The translations under genes were made by a program, and so were the position numbers. From Rhizobium sp. C1 (GTDB lineage: Bacteria > Pseudomonadota > Alphaproteobacteria > Rhizobiales > Rhizobiaceae): a stretch of DNA of 38,662 bases. This document shows, piece by piece, positions 8,018-16,995 of the stretch. Numbering within the stretch: the stretch's first letter is position 1; each line of letters opens with the position of its first letter. The notes beneath the pieces are model-generated. The model did no database searches and was not told the DNA's origin. It saw only the letters and a program-made list of their open reading frames with translations. The stretch lies in assembly GCF_021026335.1 (NCBI RefSeq), contig NZ_JAJNCY010000015.1, forward strand, positions 1-38,662. The letters run 5' to 3'.

Positions 8018-8293
8018 ATGCACACCGCAGTTTCCAGACACGGCCGCATCAGAAAGCTGCCGCACCATGCCACCCACATCGTCTCGCCGATGATCCTCTC
8101 CCTGATGATGTCGGGACTTGTGTCCGCCGCAGCGACATACAGCGCCGTCGGCTTTGCGCCCGATCTCGGCGCCCGCACCCTTGGTGCATGGATGATCACC
8201 TATCCGATCGCCTTCCCGGCAGCGATCGTCGCAGTGCCGATCGTCCGTCGCATCGTTTCGCTGATCGTCGAGGCTCCGCCGGCCAAGCGGTGA
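8018..8293 (+). CDS. DUF2798 small membrane protein
   Basis: The 91-residue protein has two transmembrane helices (about residues 22-45 and 55-82) joined by a short loop with GARTLGAWMITYPIAFPAA, the DUF2798 pattern. A basic N-terminus (RHGRIRKLPHH) suggests the N-terminus is cytoplasmic. A strong GAGGAG ribosome binding site precedes ATG 8018. Function is unknown; the divergent LysR gene probably controls it. Confidence 0.75.
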   Translation: MHTAVSRHGRIRKLPHHATHIVSPMILSLMMSGLVSAAATYSAVGFAPDLGARTLGAWMITYPIAFPAAIVAVPIVRRIVSLIVEAPPAKR

Positions 8294-8303
8294 GCCCGAA
8301 TGC

Positions 8304-8333
8304 AAAAGGCGGCGCCCCTGCCCGGGGCACCGC
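8304..8333 (-). terminator. Terminator of trpE(G)
   Basis: A 10-bp stem with one mismatch (8309-8318 against 8324-8333) and a 5-nt loop is followed on the minus strand by TTTT (plus-strand A8304-8307), about 30 nt past the trpE(G) stop. It also lies 15 nt after the DUF2798 stop and could act on both strands. Confidence 0.55.
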
Positions 8334-8365
8334 ATTTGATGATTGAAGAGCTTGATGGCGAGGGC

Positions 8366-10555
8366 TTACGCCGCCTTCACCTTCGAGCGCTTGGCGAGAT
8401 GCGCCACAACATTCTCGATCATCCGCATGCCGGCATCCTGCCCCAGCGTCATGATCGATTCCGGGTGGAACTGCACGGCAGCCACCGGCTCCTTGGCGTG
8501 TTCGATCCCCATGATCGTGCCATCCTCGCTTTCGGCCGTGATGATGAAATCACGATCGAGCGTCGCCGGATCGGCGAAGATGGAATGGTAGCGGCCGACA
8601 GTCACTTCCTTGGCAAGGCCCGAGAAGACCGTGCCGGCTTCCAGCACGCGCACGCGCGACGGCTTGCCATGCATGGGGATCGCAAGCTGGCGCAGTTCAC
8701 CGCCATAGGCCTCCGCCAGCGCCTGCAGGCCGAGGCAGACGCCGAAGATCGGTAGCTTGCGCGCCCGCGCCTTCTTGATCGTCGTCTCGCAGTCGAAGTC
8801 CTTCGGGCTGCCCGGTCCGGGCGACAGCACCAGCAGGTCCGGATCGACCTTGTCGAACACCTCGTCCGCCACCGGGGAGCGCACGGTTGTCACCGTCGCA
8901 CCCGTCTGGCGGAAATAATTGGCCAGCGTATGAACGAACGAGTCCTCGTGGTCGACCAGCAAGATCTTCACGCCGACCCCCACCTTGGCGACGTCACGGC
9001 CGGCCTTGCCGGTATTCCCGGCCTTTGCATCGCGGATGGCTGCAATCATGGCAGATGCCTTCAGTTCGGTTTCGGCCTCTTCTTCTTCCGGGTTGGAGTC
9101 GTTGAGGAGCGTGGCCCCTGCCCTGACTTCCGCAATCCCGTCCTTGATGCGCACCGTGCGCAGCGTGAGACCGGTATTCATGTCGCCATTGAAGCCGACC
9201 ATGCCGATCGCGCCGCCATACCAGGCGCGTGGGCTCTTCTCATGCGCCTCGATGAAGCGCATGGCCCAGAGCTTCGGCGCACCGGTCACGGTCACGGCCC
9301 AGGCATGCGACAGGAAGCCGTCGAAGGCGTCCATGTCTTCGCGCAGACGCCCCTCGATATGATCCACCGTGTGGATGAGGCGCGAATACATCTCGATCTG
9401 ACGGCGGCCAATGACCTTGACCGAACCGGGCTCGCAGACGCGGCTCTTGTCGTTGCGATCGACGTCCGAGCACATGGTGAGTTCGGACTCGTCCTTCTTG
9501 GAGTTCAAGAGCTTCAGGATCTGCTCGCTATCGGCAATCGCATCCTCGCCACGCTTGATCGTGCCCGAGATCGGGCAGGTCTCGATGCGGCGGCCGGTGA
9601 CGCGCACGAACATTTCAGGCGATGCGCCGACCAGATATTCCTGGTTGCCGAGATTGATGAAGAAGGAATAGGGCGACGGGTTGATCTCCTTCAGCCGCCG
9701 CGAAATCTGCGAGGGCTTGCTATCGCAGCGTTCCATGAACTTCTGCCCCGGCACGACCTCGAAGAGGTCGCCACGGCGGAAGCTTTCCTTCGCCTTGGTC
9801 ACCAGCTTGGCATATTCGCCCGGATGATGATCGCCGCGCGGCGGGATCGTGTCGGTCGGCTTGAACGGGTCGGCGGGAATATCCCACGGCTTGCCCTTGG
9901 TCGTTGCGCCATTCTTCTCGAAATCGTAGCGGTCAACCCAGGCCTTGGCGGAATAATTGTCCACGACGAGGATTTCGTCGGGCAGGAAGAGCACCATGTC
10001 GCGCTGGTCGGCCGGGCGTTCGAGCTTCAGGTTGATGGCATCGAACTGGAAGGCCAGATCGTAGCCGAAGGCGCCGTAAAGACCGAGGCTCGAATCCTCT
10101 GCCGAATGGAAAAGATCGGTGATGGCCCGCAGCGCCGTGAACACCGTCGGCATCTTGGAGCGCTCTTCTTCCATGAAGACGCGGGTCGGCGGCAGGATGG
10201 TGAAGTCGAGACGGCGCGCCGCCTTGGCGTCGATCTTGAGGTCGGCAACCGTCGCCAGACGCTCGGCGATCATCTCGAGGATCACTTCGCCACGACCGTT
10301 AAAGGCCTCGACCCACATCGTGCGCCCGTTGCAGGAAATGCCGACCGGCGGATCGGCCACGGCGGTGTCCCAGCGCGTATAGCGGCCCGGATATTCGTAG
10401 TTCGAGGACAGAACCGCCCCGCGCCGCTCGTCCAGCCTGTCGATATAGCTGGAGATGGCGTTCTCGTAAGGCACTTCGCGACGCTTGCGGGAGACTATGA
10501 CCCCGCCCTTCGTCACATACTGTTCGGAACCGTCATCCAGAACACGCGTATTCAT
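8366..10555 (-). CDS. trpE(G): Fused anthranilate synthase TrpE(G)
   Basis: This 729-residue fusion combines both subunits of anthranilate synthase, the first enzyme of tryptophan synthesis (chorismate plus glutamine to anthranilate). Residues 1-510 are the TrpE chorismate-binding component, with [31 protein letters not shown] and the TVDHIEGRL region near the active site. From about 530 the TrpG class I glutamine amidotransferase shows the oxyanion motif [10 protein letters not shown], nucleophile Cys in [15 protein letters not shown] and the His-Glu pair in QFHPES. Fused trpE(G) is typical of Rhizobiaceae and stands apart from the other trp genes, as here. AGAGGA precedes ATG 10555 by five bases. 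Expression is governed by the trpL attenuator immediately upstream. Confidence 0.96.
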   Translation of the reverse strand: MNTRVLDDGSEQYVTKGGVIVSRKRREVPYENAISSYIDRLDERRGAVLSSNYEYPGRYTRWDTAVADPPVGISCNGRTMWVEAFNGRGEVILEMIAERLATVADLKIDAKAARRLDFTILPPTRVFMEEERSKMPTVFTALRAITDLFHSAEDSSLGLYGAFGYDLAFQFDAINLKLERPADQRDMVLFLPDEILVVDNYSAKAWVDRYDFEKNGATTKGKPWDIPADPFKPTDTIPPRGDHHPGEYAKLVTKAKESFRRGDLFEVVPGQKFMERCDSKPSQISRRLKEINPSPYSFFINLGNQEYLVGASPEMFVRVTGRRIETCPISGTIKRGEDAIADSEQILKLLNSKKDESELTMCSDVDRNDKSRVCEPGSVKVIGRRQIEMYSRLIHTVDHIEGRLREDMDAFDGFLSHAWAVTVTGAPKLWAMRFIEAHEKSPRAWYGGAIGMVGFNGDMNTGLTLRTVRIKDGIAEVRAGATLLNDSNPEEEEAETELKASAMIAAIRDAKAGNTGKAGRDVAKVGVGVKILLVDHEDSFVHTLANYFRQTGATVTTVRSPVADEVFDKVDPDLLVLSPGPGSPKDFDCETTIKKARARKLPIFGVCLGLQALAEAYGGELRQLAIPMHGKPSRVRVLEAGTVFSGLAKEVTVGRYHSIFADPATLDRDFIITAESEDGTIMGIEHAKEPVAAVQFHPESIMTLGQDAGMRMIENVVAHLAKRSKVKAA

Positions 10556-10600
10556 GTCGTCCTCTTCTTCCGTTCAGCCCCAATTCCAAACGGCACATAC

Positions 10601-10634
10601 AAAAAAAGCCGCCTGGAATTTTCCGGGGCGGCTT
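10601..10634 (-). terminator. trp attenuator terminator
   Basis: On the minus strand, AGCCGCC...GGAA pairs with TTCC...GGCGGCT (one side bulged), followed by seven T (plus-strand A10601-10607). The first arm can instead pair with GGCGGC just after the trpL stop (antiterminator), and that segment overlaps one (GCCAGTT) that pairs with the Trp-codon region (AACTGG). This gives the complete 1:2, 2:3, 3:4 choice of a classical attenuator. Confidence 0.9.
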
Positions 10635-10673
10635 CAGCGTTTGCTTGACACAACAACTGGCAATGGCCGCCTT

Positions 10674-10718
10674 TCAGCGAGCCCACCACCAGTTAGCGAT
10701 CGTCAGAGCGTTTTTCAT
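10674..10718 (-). CDS. trpL: trp operon leader peptide TrpL
   Basis: This is a 14-codon frame, ATG to TGA, encoding MKNALTIANWWWAR with three consecutive Trp codons, located 120 nt before trpE(G). Ribosome stalling at the Trp codons under tryptophan shortage frees the antiterminator and allows trpE(G) transcription. The length and the WWWAR ending match rhizobial TrpL peptides. No Shine-Dalgarno sequence precedes the ATG, and the predicted transcription start coincides with it, so the mRNA is probably leaderless. In Sinorhizobium meliloti the released leader RNA (rnTrpL) and the peptide act in trans; whether that holds here is inference. Confidence 0.93.
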   Translation of the reverse strand: MKNALTIANWWWAR

Positions 10719-10726
10719 GGTCGGGA

Positions 10727-10755
10727 TTGTTACAGCGACGCGGGCTGACTGGCAA
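10727..10755 (-). promoter_or_regulatory. Sigma-70 promoter of trpL-trpE(G)
   Basis: On the minus strand the -35 TTGCCA (10755-10750) and -10 TAACAA (10732-10727) are separated by 17 nt. The A of the trpL ATG lies nine bases after the last base of the -10 (eight bases between), so transcription should begin at or next to the start codon. Confidence 0.7.
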
Positions 10756-10847
10756 GGGCCGTTTTTCGCCTCGAAACTGCCATCGGAACCGGATCTGCAA
10801 ATGACGCGTTAAGGCTTCTGATCTTCATCTCCATCCTCGGAGGTACG

Positions 10848-11828
10848 ATGGTGCAAGGACGTATCATTCTGCTGGCCCTGGCGTTTGCCAGCCTCAACGG
10901 ACTTGCGGCGAAGGCCGCCCCGCCAGCGCTCCCCACAGAAGTCCCCCTCCCCGGTGATAAGGTGCCCGTGCCGGAGACGCGGCCGGACACTGCGCCCGCA
11001 TCGCCGCCGATCCCGGAAGAAAAGCCTAAGGAGCGACCGGACGCTGCCAGCGAGACCAAGACCCCGGTCCCGGCAACCACGCCTGAGGACAAGAAAGACA
11101 GCCCGAAGTCCGAAGACAAACCGAAGGCGCCGGAAGAAGACACCGGCCCCGCCAAACCGGAACCCGAAAAGGCGGGTGAGCCCAAGGATAGGTCCGACAA
11201 GAATAGCGAAACGAAGGAGGCTCCCACCGAACCAAAAGCGGAAGTCCCGCCCGTCGAGAAGGAAGACCCGGAAGCCTATGCCGCCTGCCTGTCTCGTCTC
11301 AAGGACGCCGGCATCGACTTTTCGGAAGCAAAGCCGATCGATGACGGCAATGGCTGTGGCATCGACAAGCCGCTCACCGTGCGTAGCGTCCTGCCCGGCA
11401 TCAAACTGGAGCCCGAAGCGACCATGCGCTGCGAGACGGCAGAAGCCCTGACCCGCTGGACGAAAGCCATCGTCATTCCCTCGGCCGAACTCGCCTTCGG
11501 ACCGAAGGCTTCGCCGATCGTCCAGGTAAACCAGGCCACCAGCTATGCCTGCCGCAACCGCAACCATGCCGAAAGCGGCAAGATCTCGGAACATGCCCAC
11601 GGCAACGCCATAGACATTGCCGGCTTCACCTTCTCCGATGGCAAGACGTTCGTAATCGAGCCGCGAGAGAAGGACTCCACGCTGACTGGCGCGTTCGAAC
11701 GCGCCATCACCGCGTCCGCTTGCCTCTTCTTCACGACGGTTCTCGGCCCGGGCAGCGATGCGGCGCATGAAACCCATCTCCACCTCGACGTGATAAAACG
11801 CAAGGGCGACTTTCGGTACTGCTGGTGA
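10848..11828 (+). CDS. Secreted extensin-like C-terminal domain protein
   Basis: The 326-residue product has a signal peptide (residues 1-23), a long Pro/Glu/Lys-rich unstructured linker (about 25-145) and an extensin-like C-terminal domain (about 145-326). That domain contains SEHAHGNAIDI (about 245-255) and THLHLDV (about 308-314). These His/Asp motifs recall the zinc-binding motifs of LAS-type D,D-peptidases such as MepA, so a murein-hydrolase fold is likely, though activity is unproven. The name extensin-like comes from the Pro-rich linker in the family. Conserved Cys residues (YAACLSRL, GCGID, MRCETA, YACRNR, SACLFF, YCW) may form disulphides. ATG 10848 follows a CGGAGGT ribosome binding site. 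Confidence 0.82.
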   Translation: MVQGRIILLALAFASLNGLAAKAAPPALPTEVPLPGDKVPVPETRPDTAPASPPIPEEKPKERPDAASETKTPVPATTPEDKKDSPKSEDKPKAPEEDTGPAKPEPEKAGEPKDRSDKNSETKEAPTEPKAEVPPVEKEDPEAYAACLSRLKDAGIDFSEAKPIDDGNGCGIDKPLTVRSVLPGIKLEPEATMRCETAEALTRWTKAIVIPSAELAFGPKASPIVQVNQATSYACRNRNHAESGKISEHAHGNAIDIAGFTFSDGKTFVIEPREKDSTLTGAFERAITASACLFFTTVLGPGSDAAHETHLHLDVIKRKGDFRYCW

Positions 11829-12086
11829 ACCCGTCAGCGTCCCCCCGCCTGATCGGGCAACCCCTCTCTGAACACACCTATATATATACTTTTAGATATC
11901 ACTAACTTTAGGGATAATTGCAGGAATCCTGCCCCTGTGGCGATTGTGGTTAACAGATTGATTAGAATTTTAGACAAATCTTTCACAACATGAAATTGCA
12001 CATCCGAATGTTTCGATCCTGTTGCACGGGCCGGGACAATGCGGGCCGCGGCTGGAAACCGCCGTATTTTGAGAGGATGGACTGCC

Positions 12087-13928
12087 GTGAACCTCACCAT
12101 TTCCCGGAGCCTGATGGCCTTTGCTTGCGTTTTGACGGTCGCTTTCGTCGCAGCCTTCGCAACCATGGGATATACGCTTCAGAAGGTCCGAATTCAGGGA
12201 CCCGCCTATAGGGAGATCATTGATGCCAAGGATCTGATCGCCGACATCCTCCCGCCCCCGCTCTTCGTGGTCGAAGCCTATCTGCACGCGACAGAAGCCG
12301 TCATTCACAATGAAATGACCGATGGCAACATCAAGCGGATCGGCGAGCTCCAGAAGGAATTCGACACCCGCTACGCCTTCTGGGAAGGCTCCGACATCCC
12401 TCCCGAAATCCGGAAGCTGGTCACCAATGACATCCGCCAGACCAGTGCAGGCTTCTGGGCGGTGATGAACAAGGAGGCGCTCCCCGCGCTGAAACAGCCT
12501 AACGCGAATATCACCATGCGCGCATTCGACCGTTTGCGCGACACGTTCAATGCCCAGAAGGAAGCCGTCGATCGGCTCGTGACAGAATCGTCCAACTATC
12601 TCGCCACCCGCGAAAAGACAGCGCAGCGGGACGCTATCCTGTTCACCGTCCTCGCATCGAGTGCCGCGGCTGGTGCACTGGCGGTCCTTTGGGCAGGCCT
12701 CGCGATCTTCAGGCGCCGGAGCATCGTGCCCGTCCTCGAAATGTCAGCCTATCTCGATCGCCTGACGGCAGGTGACCATCAGCAGGAGGTGCCGTTCTCC
12801 AGCAGAAAAGACGAAATCGGCGCCATGGCGTCAGCGATTGCCGTCCTGCGCAGTGCAAGCCTTGAAAGGCGCGCGCTGGAGGAACAGGCCGCACGCACAC
12901 GCACGCTTTCCGACCGGGAGCGCGCTGAACATGCCGCCGAGCAGGCCCAATATGCCGCCGATCTGACACATATTGTCACGGAACTCGGAAACGGTCTGAA
13001 GCGGCTTGCCGACTTCAACATAGAGACGACTCTGGAAAGGCCGTTCAAGGGTGAGTATGAAACCCTCCGGCACAATTTCAATGCCTCGCTGGCCGCCTTT
13101 CAGCGGGTCCTGGCCAATATTCTCGCGAAATCCCAGGAAATCGAGGTCAGTGCCCAGACGCTCGGAACCTCGGCCGATCAGCTGGCACGGCGGACGGAAC
13201 AGCAGGCTGCAGCGCTCGAAGAGACCGCGGCTGCGCTCGAGGAAATCACCACCAACGTCCACAATGCGACAGAACGTACGGCGGCCACGCGGGCTCGTAC
13301 CGGCGATGCGAAGACCAACGTGACCTCGTCTGCCGGTATCGTCCAGAATGCCATTGTCGCCATGGCCCGTATTGAGGAAGCATCCGCGCAGATATCAAAG
13401 ATCACCAGTGTGATCGACGAGATCGCCTTCCAGACCAATCTTCTGGCACTGAACGCCGGCGTCGAGGCGGCCCGCGCCGGCGATGCCGGCAAGGGTTTCG
13501 CCGTGGTTGCCCAGGAAGTCCGCGAGCTTGCGCAGCGCTCCGCCCGGGCGGCGCGGGAAATCGCCGAACTGATAGACCGCTCCAATCGTGAAGTGGCGGG
13601 CGGCGTTGATCTGGTGCGGCAGACGGGCGACGCGCTTTCGGCCATCGAATCCCATATCACCGCCATAGCCGACGACATCGACGGCATCGCCGTCGCCTCC
13701 CAGGAACAATCGCTCGGTCTTGCCGAGATCAACACGGCCATTGGCCAGATGGACCAGATCACCCAGCAGAATGCGGCGATGGTCGAGGAAACCACGGCCG
13801 CAACCCATGCGCTGGCACAGGAAGTCGACGGATTGGTCAATCTCGTGGGGCAGTTCGTGCTGAACCGCCAGTCCGCGTCACCGGGCGCGCGCGCCTCCTC
13901 TGCATCCAGGAGATCCGTGGCAGCATGA
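12087..13928 (+). CDS. Membrane methyl-accepting chemotaxis protein
   Basis: This 613-residue chemoreceptor has TM1 (about residues 8-29), a periplasmic helical sensor region (about 30-182), TM2 (183-208), a HAMP domain (206-259) and a second HAMP-like stretch before the cytoplasmic coiled coil. The highly conserved CheA/CheW-contacting tip ([20 protein letters not shown]) is near residue 443. GTG 12087 is preferred because GAGAGGA lies about ten bases upstream; the ATG at 12039 in the same frame lacks one and would add a non-hydrophobic leader. The ligand is unknown. Unlike the two other MCPs in the window, its C-terminus (SRRSVAA) has no W-x-x-F pentapeptide for CheR/CheB docking. Confidence 0.9.
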   Translation: MNLTISRSLMAFACVLTVAFVAAFATMGYTLQKVRIQGPAYREIIDAKDLIADILPPPLFVVEAYLHATEAVIHNEMTDGNIKRIGELQKEFDTRYAFWEGSDIPPEIRKLVTNDIRQTSAGFWAVMNKEALPALKQPNANITMRAFDRLRDTFNAQKEAVDRLVTESSNYLATREKTAQRDAILFTVLASSAAAGALAVLWAGLAIFRRRSIVPVLEMSAYLDRLTAGDHQQEVPFSSRKDEIGAMASAIAVLRSASLERRALEEQAARTRTLSDRERAEHAAEQAQYAADLTHIVTELGNGLKRLADFNIETTLERPFKGEYETLRHNFNASLAAFQRVLANILAKSQEIEVSAQTLGTSADQLARRTEQQAAALEETAAALEEITTNVHNATERTAATRARTGDAKTNVTSSAGIVQNAIVAMARIEEASAQISKITSVIDEIAFQTNLLALNAGVEAARAGDAGKGFAVVAQEVRELAQRSARAAREIAELIDRSNREVAGGVDLVRQTGDALSAIESHITAIADDIDGIAVASQEQSLGLAEINTAIGQMDQITQQNAAMVEETTAATHALAQEVDGLVNLVGQFVLNRQSASPGARASSASRRSVAA

Positions 13929-13944
13929 CCGGGTCGAACCGGCT

Positions 13945-14613
13945 TCAGAGCTTGGAATGACGAATGGCCAGGAGGGACTTTGTCAGGAGCATGAAGCGTT
14001 CCGTCTCGATGGTGGCGTCGGGAAACAGATGCGCCATCTGACGCGTGTCCAGCATGTCGGCGTCCTCGGCATATCTCATGGCTTCATCGAGATCGGATGT
14101 CTTCGGATAGAAGCCGGTGCGCATCATCATGTGGACCCGGTAGGAGACGGTCCTTGGCAGCCAGTGCAGGAAGGCAAAGCGCGAATGCGGATCGATCGGG
14201 AACCAGAAGTTCGGAGTCTGGATCATGTAGCTCGGCGCCAGACGTCGCGCCTCCTTTGCAAAGGCAATCTTGTTCGGCCAAAGCCCCACGTGCTCGATCA
14301 CCGAGTTGGAAAAAACGATGTCAAAGGCATTGTCTTCGAATTCCGGCATCGCGCAGGCATTGCCGGCCCTGACGATGACCGGCAGCCCCGGCGTGTCGGT
14401 CTGTTGGACCTCCGCCAGGTTGACACAGGTAATCGTCAGGTGCTCGAAATCGAGCAAATCGCGCCAGACACTCCAGAAGCCCGTAGTTCCTCCCATGTCC
14501 AGCAGCCTGCAATGGCCCTTGGCGGCAACGTGGTCGGCAATCATGCTGTTCAGTCGCGCAACGCGTCGCCTGCGGAACACGTTGTTCTGTGAAACGGGAG
14601 ATATGTTGAACAC
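13945..14613 (-). CDS. Class I SAM-dependent methyltransferase
   Basis: The 222-residue protein has a Rossmann methyltransferase core: motif I LLDMGGTTGFWSVW, an acidic strand-2 region (TCVNLAE), AGNACAMPEFEDNAFDIVFSNSVIEHV for motifs II-III (the Methyltransf_11 pattern) and a C-terminal helical extension. The segment SPVSQNNVFRRRR precedes the core. The start is uncertain: GTG 14613 has AGAGGG five bases upstream, while GTG 14652 (13 residues longer) has none. The substrate is unknown. It lies between two chemoreceptor genes but is not a CheR, as it lacks the CheR N-terminal helical domain. Confidence 0.8.
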   Translation of the reverse strand: MFNISPVSQNNVFRRRRVARLNSMIADHVAAKGHCRLLDMGGTTGFWSVWRDLLDFEHLTITCVNLAEVQQTDTPGLPVIVRAGNACAMPEFEDNAFDIVFSNSVIEHVGLWPNKIAFAKEARRLAPSYMIQTPNFWFPIDPHSRFAFLHWLPRTVSYRVHMMMRTGFYPKTSDLDEAMRYAEDADMLDTRQMAHLFPDATIETERFMLLTKSLLAIRHSKL

Positions 14614-14755
14614 GTGCACCCTCTTGCTTTGCCGGTATTTTCCACTTGGCACGAAGTAGATCGCTACGGCAAGCCGTTACTTCATAAGGGGAACATATCA
14701 GTCCATTCGTTTACAAAAGATGCCCCGAAAAGATTAAGGCACGCTAAAATACGCA

Positions 14756-14782
14756 ACCGCTCCCAGCAAGGCTGGAAGCGGT
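14756..14782 (-). terminator. Terminator of the soluble MCP gene
   Basis: A 12-bp stem ACCGCTCCCAGC / GCTGGAAGCGGT with one mismatch and a 3-nt loop is followed within a few bases on the minus strand by a T-rich stretch. It separates the MCP stop (14825) from the methyltransferase start. Confidence 0.7.
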
Positions 14783-14824
14783 CTGAATATTTGAAATCGG
14801 CAAATCCGGCCGAGCCGATATGGC

Positions 14825-16633
14825 TCAGAACTCTTCCCAATCCGAGACTGCGGCGCTGGCCGCCCCGCCGGTTGCGAAGGACTTTGCAACCTTGTTGGCG
14901 AGTTGCCGGGCCGGCGACTGAGCCGGACGCGACGTCGGGGTGGCGGCCTGCGGGCCGCGTGCCGGCACGGCGCGTCGTGTGGCCTGTGCTGCCCCACGGG
15001 TGCGGAACTGCTGCAGCAATGCCGCGAGCTGTTCGGCCTCGGTGGCAAGCGTGGCGCTCTGCGCGTTGGACTCTTCAACCATCGCCGCATTCTGCTGCGT
15101 ACCCTGGTCCATGCTGTTGACGGCCGCGTTGACTTCCTTGAGGCCGGTGGCCTGTTCGCGCGCCGCATCCACGATGGCGTTGACGTTGCGGTTAATGTCC
15201 TGAACCTGCACCACGATGTCCGACAGCGCCGCACCCGTGCGTCCTACCAGTGCCACACCCTGCTTGACCTGATCGCTCGACTTGGTGATCAGCGACTTGA
15301 TTTCCTTCGCCGCATTGGCAGACCGCTGCGCCAGTTCGCGCACTTCGGTTGCGACAACGGCGAAGCCCTTGCCCGCATCGCCGGCACGCGCGGCTTCAAC
15401 ACCGGCGTTGAGCGCGAGAAGGTTGGTCTGGAAGGCGATTTCGTCGATCACGCCGATGATATTGGCAATCTGGCCGGAGGAGTTCTCGATGGCGCTCATG
15501 GCCTCGATGGCTTCCTTGACCACCTCGCCGGAGCGCTCCGCATTTTCGCGGGTCTTGGCCACCAGCTGACCGGCCTCTTCGGCGCGGCGGGAAGAATCGG
15601 CCACCGTGGTCGTGATCTCTTCCAGCGCAGCGGCTGTCTCTTCGATCGAAGCAGCCTGCTGCTCGGTGCGTTTGGACAGCGAGTCTGCTGCCGAGCGCAC
15701 TTCCTCGGCGCTGGACGAAATGTTGTTGGCATTGGCACCGATCGAGTTGATCGCGGCCTCAAGCTGCTTGACGGAATCGTTGAAGTCGTGGCGAAGGCGC
15801 TCCAGGTTCTGCGGGAACGGCGTATCGATCTGCTGGTCAAGATTGCCGGCTGCCAATTCCTTCAGCCCATCGCCCAGCGTCGTAACCGCATTCACGCGGT
15901 CGGTCACCTCGGTCGCGAACTTCACGACCTTCATGACCTTGCCCTTCTCGTCCAGGATCGGATTATAGGACGCCTGCAGATAGACCGGCTTGCCGTTCTT
16001 GGCATAGCGCACGAACTCGTCGGCGCGGAATTTTCCCTCGCGCATATCGCGCCAGAAATCCTGGTAGGCGGCACTGGCGGCATAGTCCTTGTCGACGAAC
16101 ATGCTGTGGTGCTTGCCAACGATTTCGTTGAGCGAATAGCCCATCGACTTTTGGAAATTTTCGTTCGCCGTCATGATGGTGCCATCTGGGGTAAAGCTGA
16201 TGACAGCCTGGACGCGGGAGATCGCTTCCATCTGATTGCGATAGTCGTTGTTGAGCAACCGTTCCTTGGCATTCGCCCATTCGACCACGAAACCTTCAGA
16301 CTTGCCGCCCTTCATCAGCGGGGTGACGAGGAGATCGAAGGAGTGAGCCCCCACGCGGATTGTCGCACTGTGCGGCTTGGTCAGCTTGACCAGCATGTCG
16401 CGCTGGTAGGTCGGATTTTTATGAAAGACGTCGATATTGGCGCCCAGCAGCGTTTCCATCGAGAAGCGGGGCAATTCCGCTTTCAACTCGGCCTCGACCT
16501 CCGAAAGAAGGGACATCACCGCCTTATTCATATAGGTGATCCGGAGATCAGCATCCGCGATCATCACGTTCGCGCGCAAAGTATCGATTGCCCGCATCTT
16601 TGCAGTGGACAAGCCAGAATTCATTCCAAACAT
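14825..16633 (-). CDS. Soluble double-PAS methyl-accepting chemotaxis protein with CheR/CheB tether
   Basis: This 602-residue chemoreceptor has no transmembrane segment. Two PAS domains occupy about residues 12-120 and 138-250 (the second with [16 protein letters not shown] and the PAC-type FATEVTDRV). A short HAMP-like linker and the MCP signalling domain follow, with tip [20 protein letters not shown] near residue 396. The last five residues are DWEEF, matching the x-W-x-x-F pentapeptide that recruits CheR and CheB to receptors. The start at 16633 is supported by GAGGGG about eight bases upstream; the frame continues to 16693 but overlaps a palindrome. It likely senses an intracellular cue such as redox or a bound cofactor; the ligand is unknown. 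Confidence 0.93.
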   Translation of the reverse strand: MFGMNSGLSTAKMRAIDTLRANVMIADADLRITYMNKAVMSLLSEVEAELKAELPRFSMETLLGANIDVFHKNPTYQRDMLVKLTKPHSATIRVGAHSFDLLVTPLMKGGKSEGFVVEWANAKERLLNNDYRNQMEAISRVQAVISFTPDGTIMTANENFQKSMGYSLNEIVGKHHSMFVDKDYAASAAYQDFWRDMREGKFRADEFVRYAKNGKPVYLQASYNPILDEKGKVMKVVKFATEVTDRVNAVTTLGDGLKELAAGNLDQQIDTPFPQNLERLRHDFNDSVKQLEAAINSIGANANNISSSAEEVRSAADSLSKRTEQQAASIEETAAALEEITTTVADSSRRAEEAGQLVAKTRENAERSGEVVKEAIEAMSAIENSSGQIANIIGVIDEIAFQTNLLALNAGVEAARAGDAGKGFAVVATEVRELAQRSANAAKEIKSLITKSSDQVKQGVALVGRTGAALSDIVVQVQDINRNVNAIVDAAREQATGLKEVNAAVNSMDQGTQQNAAMVEESNAQSATLATEAEQLAALLQQFRTRGAAQATRRAVPARGPQAATPTSRPAQSPARQLANKVAKSFATGGAASAAVSDWEEF

Positions 16634-16651
16634 CGAAAGCCCCTCATACCC

Positions 16652-16668
16652 GGGACAAGCCTTGTCCC
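16652..16668. promoter_or_regulatory. Perfect palindrome upstream of the soluble MCP gene
   Basis: GGGACAAG-C-CTTGTCCC is a perfect inverted repeat with 8-bp arms and one central base, ending 18 nt before the MCP start codon. It could be a repressor operator or a 5'-leader hairpin next to the ribosome binding site. There is no T-run, so it is not a terminator. Confidence 0.5.
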
Positions 16669-16995
16669 TAGTTATGAAGAATCTTGCATGCATTCATTAA
16701 CGATTTCTGAAATGTTTCATCCGCGCGCCAACCCGCTCGTCAGAATTAGGGATAGAGCTACGGAGTTTGTCCGATTCTGGATCATTCAAGGTTTCATTTT
16801 TTCTACACAACAAGAATGCAGTGCATAAATTTAGAAATATATAATTCTCTCAAAAAGAATATCTACAAAGAACCATGTATCAAAAGTAGAAAACCCGGAC
16901 CCAGGCTGTCATTGCACCGCACAAGGGCGTGAACTATCTATAAGCCAGTCACCGGCGGTTTCGACCAGCCGGGATGCCGGGAAGGGACAAAATCG
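16669..16995. other. Divergent intergenic region, MCP / DUF2333
   Basis: No gene is seen. The stretch includes a notably AT-rich segment (about 16790-16890) in an otherwise GC-rich window, suited to hold the divergent promoters. I could not single out a convincing -35/-10 pair. GAAGGGA before 16996 is the ribosome binding site of the DUF2333 gene. Confidence 0.4.

Noticed and set aside
8930-10648. A 572-codon open frame opposite trpE(G)
   Set aside because: It is an antisense shadow of a GC-rich gene. The product is low in hydrophobic pattern and unlike any family, whereas the minus strand encodes an unmistakable TrpE(G).
14903-16828. A 641-codon open frame opposite the soluble MCP gene
   Set aside because: It is a shadow of the MCP repeat-like coiled coil; no family features, and no ribosome binding site.
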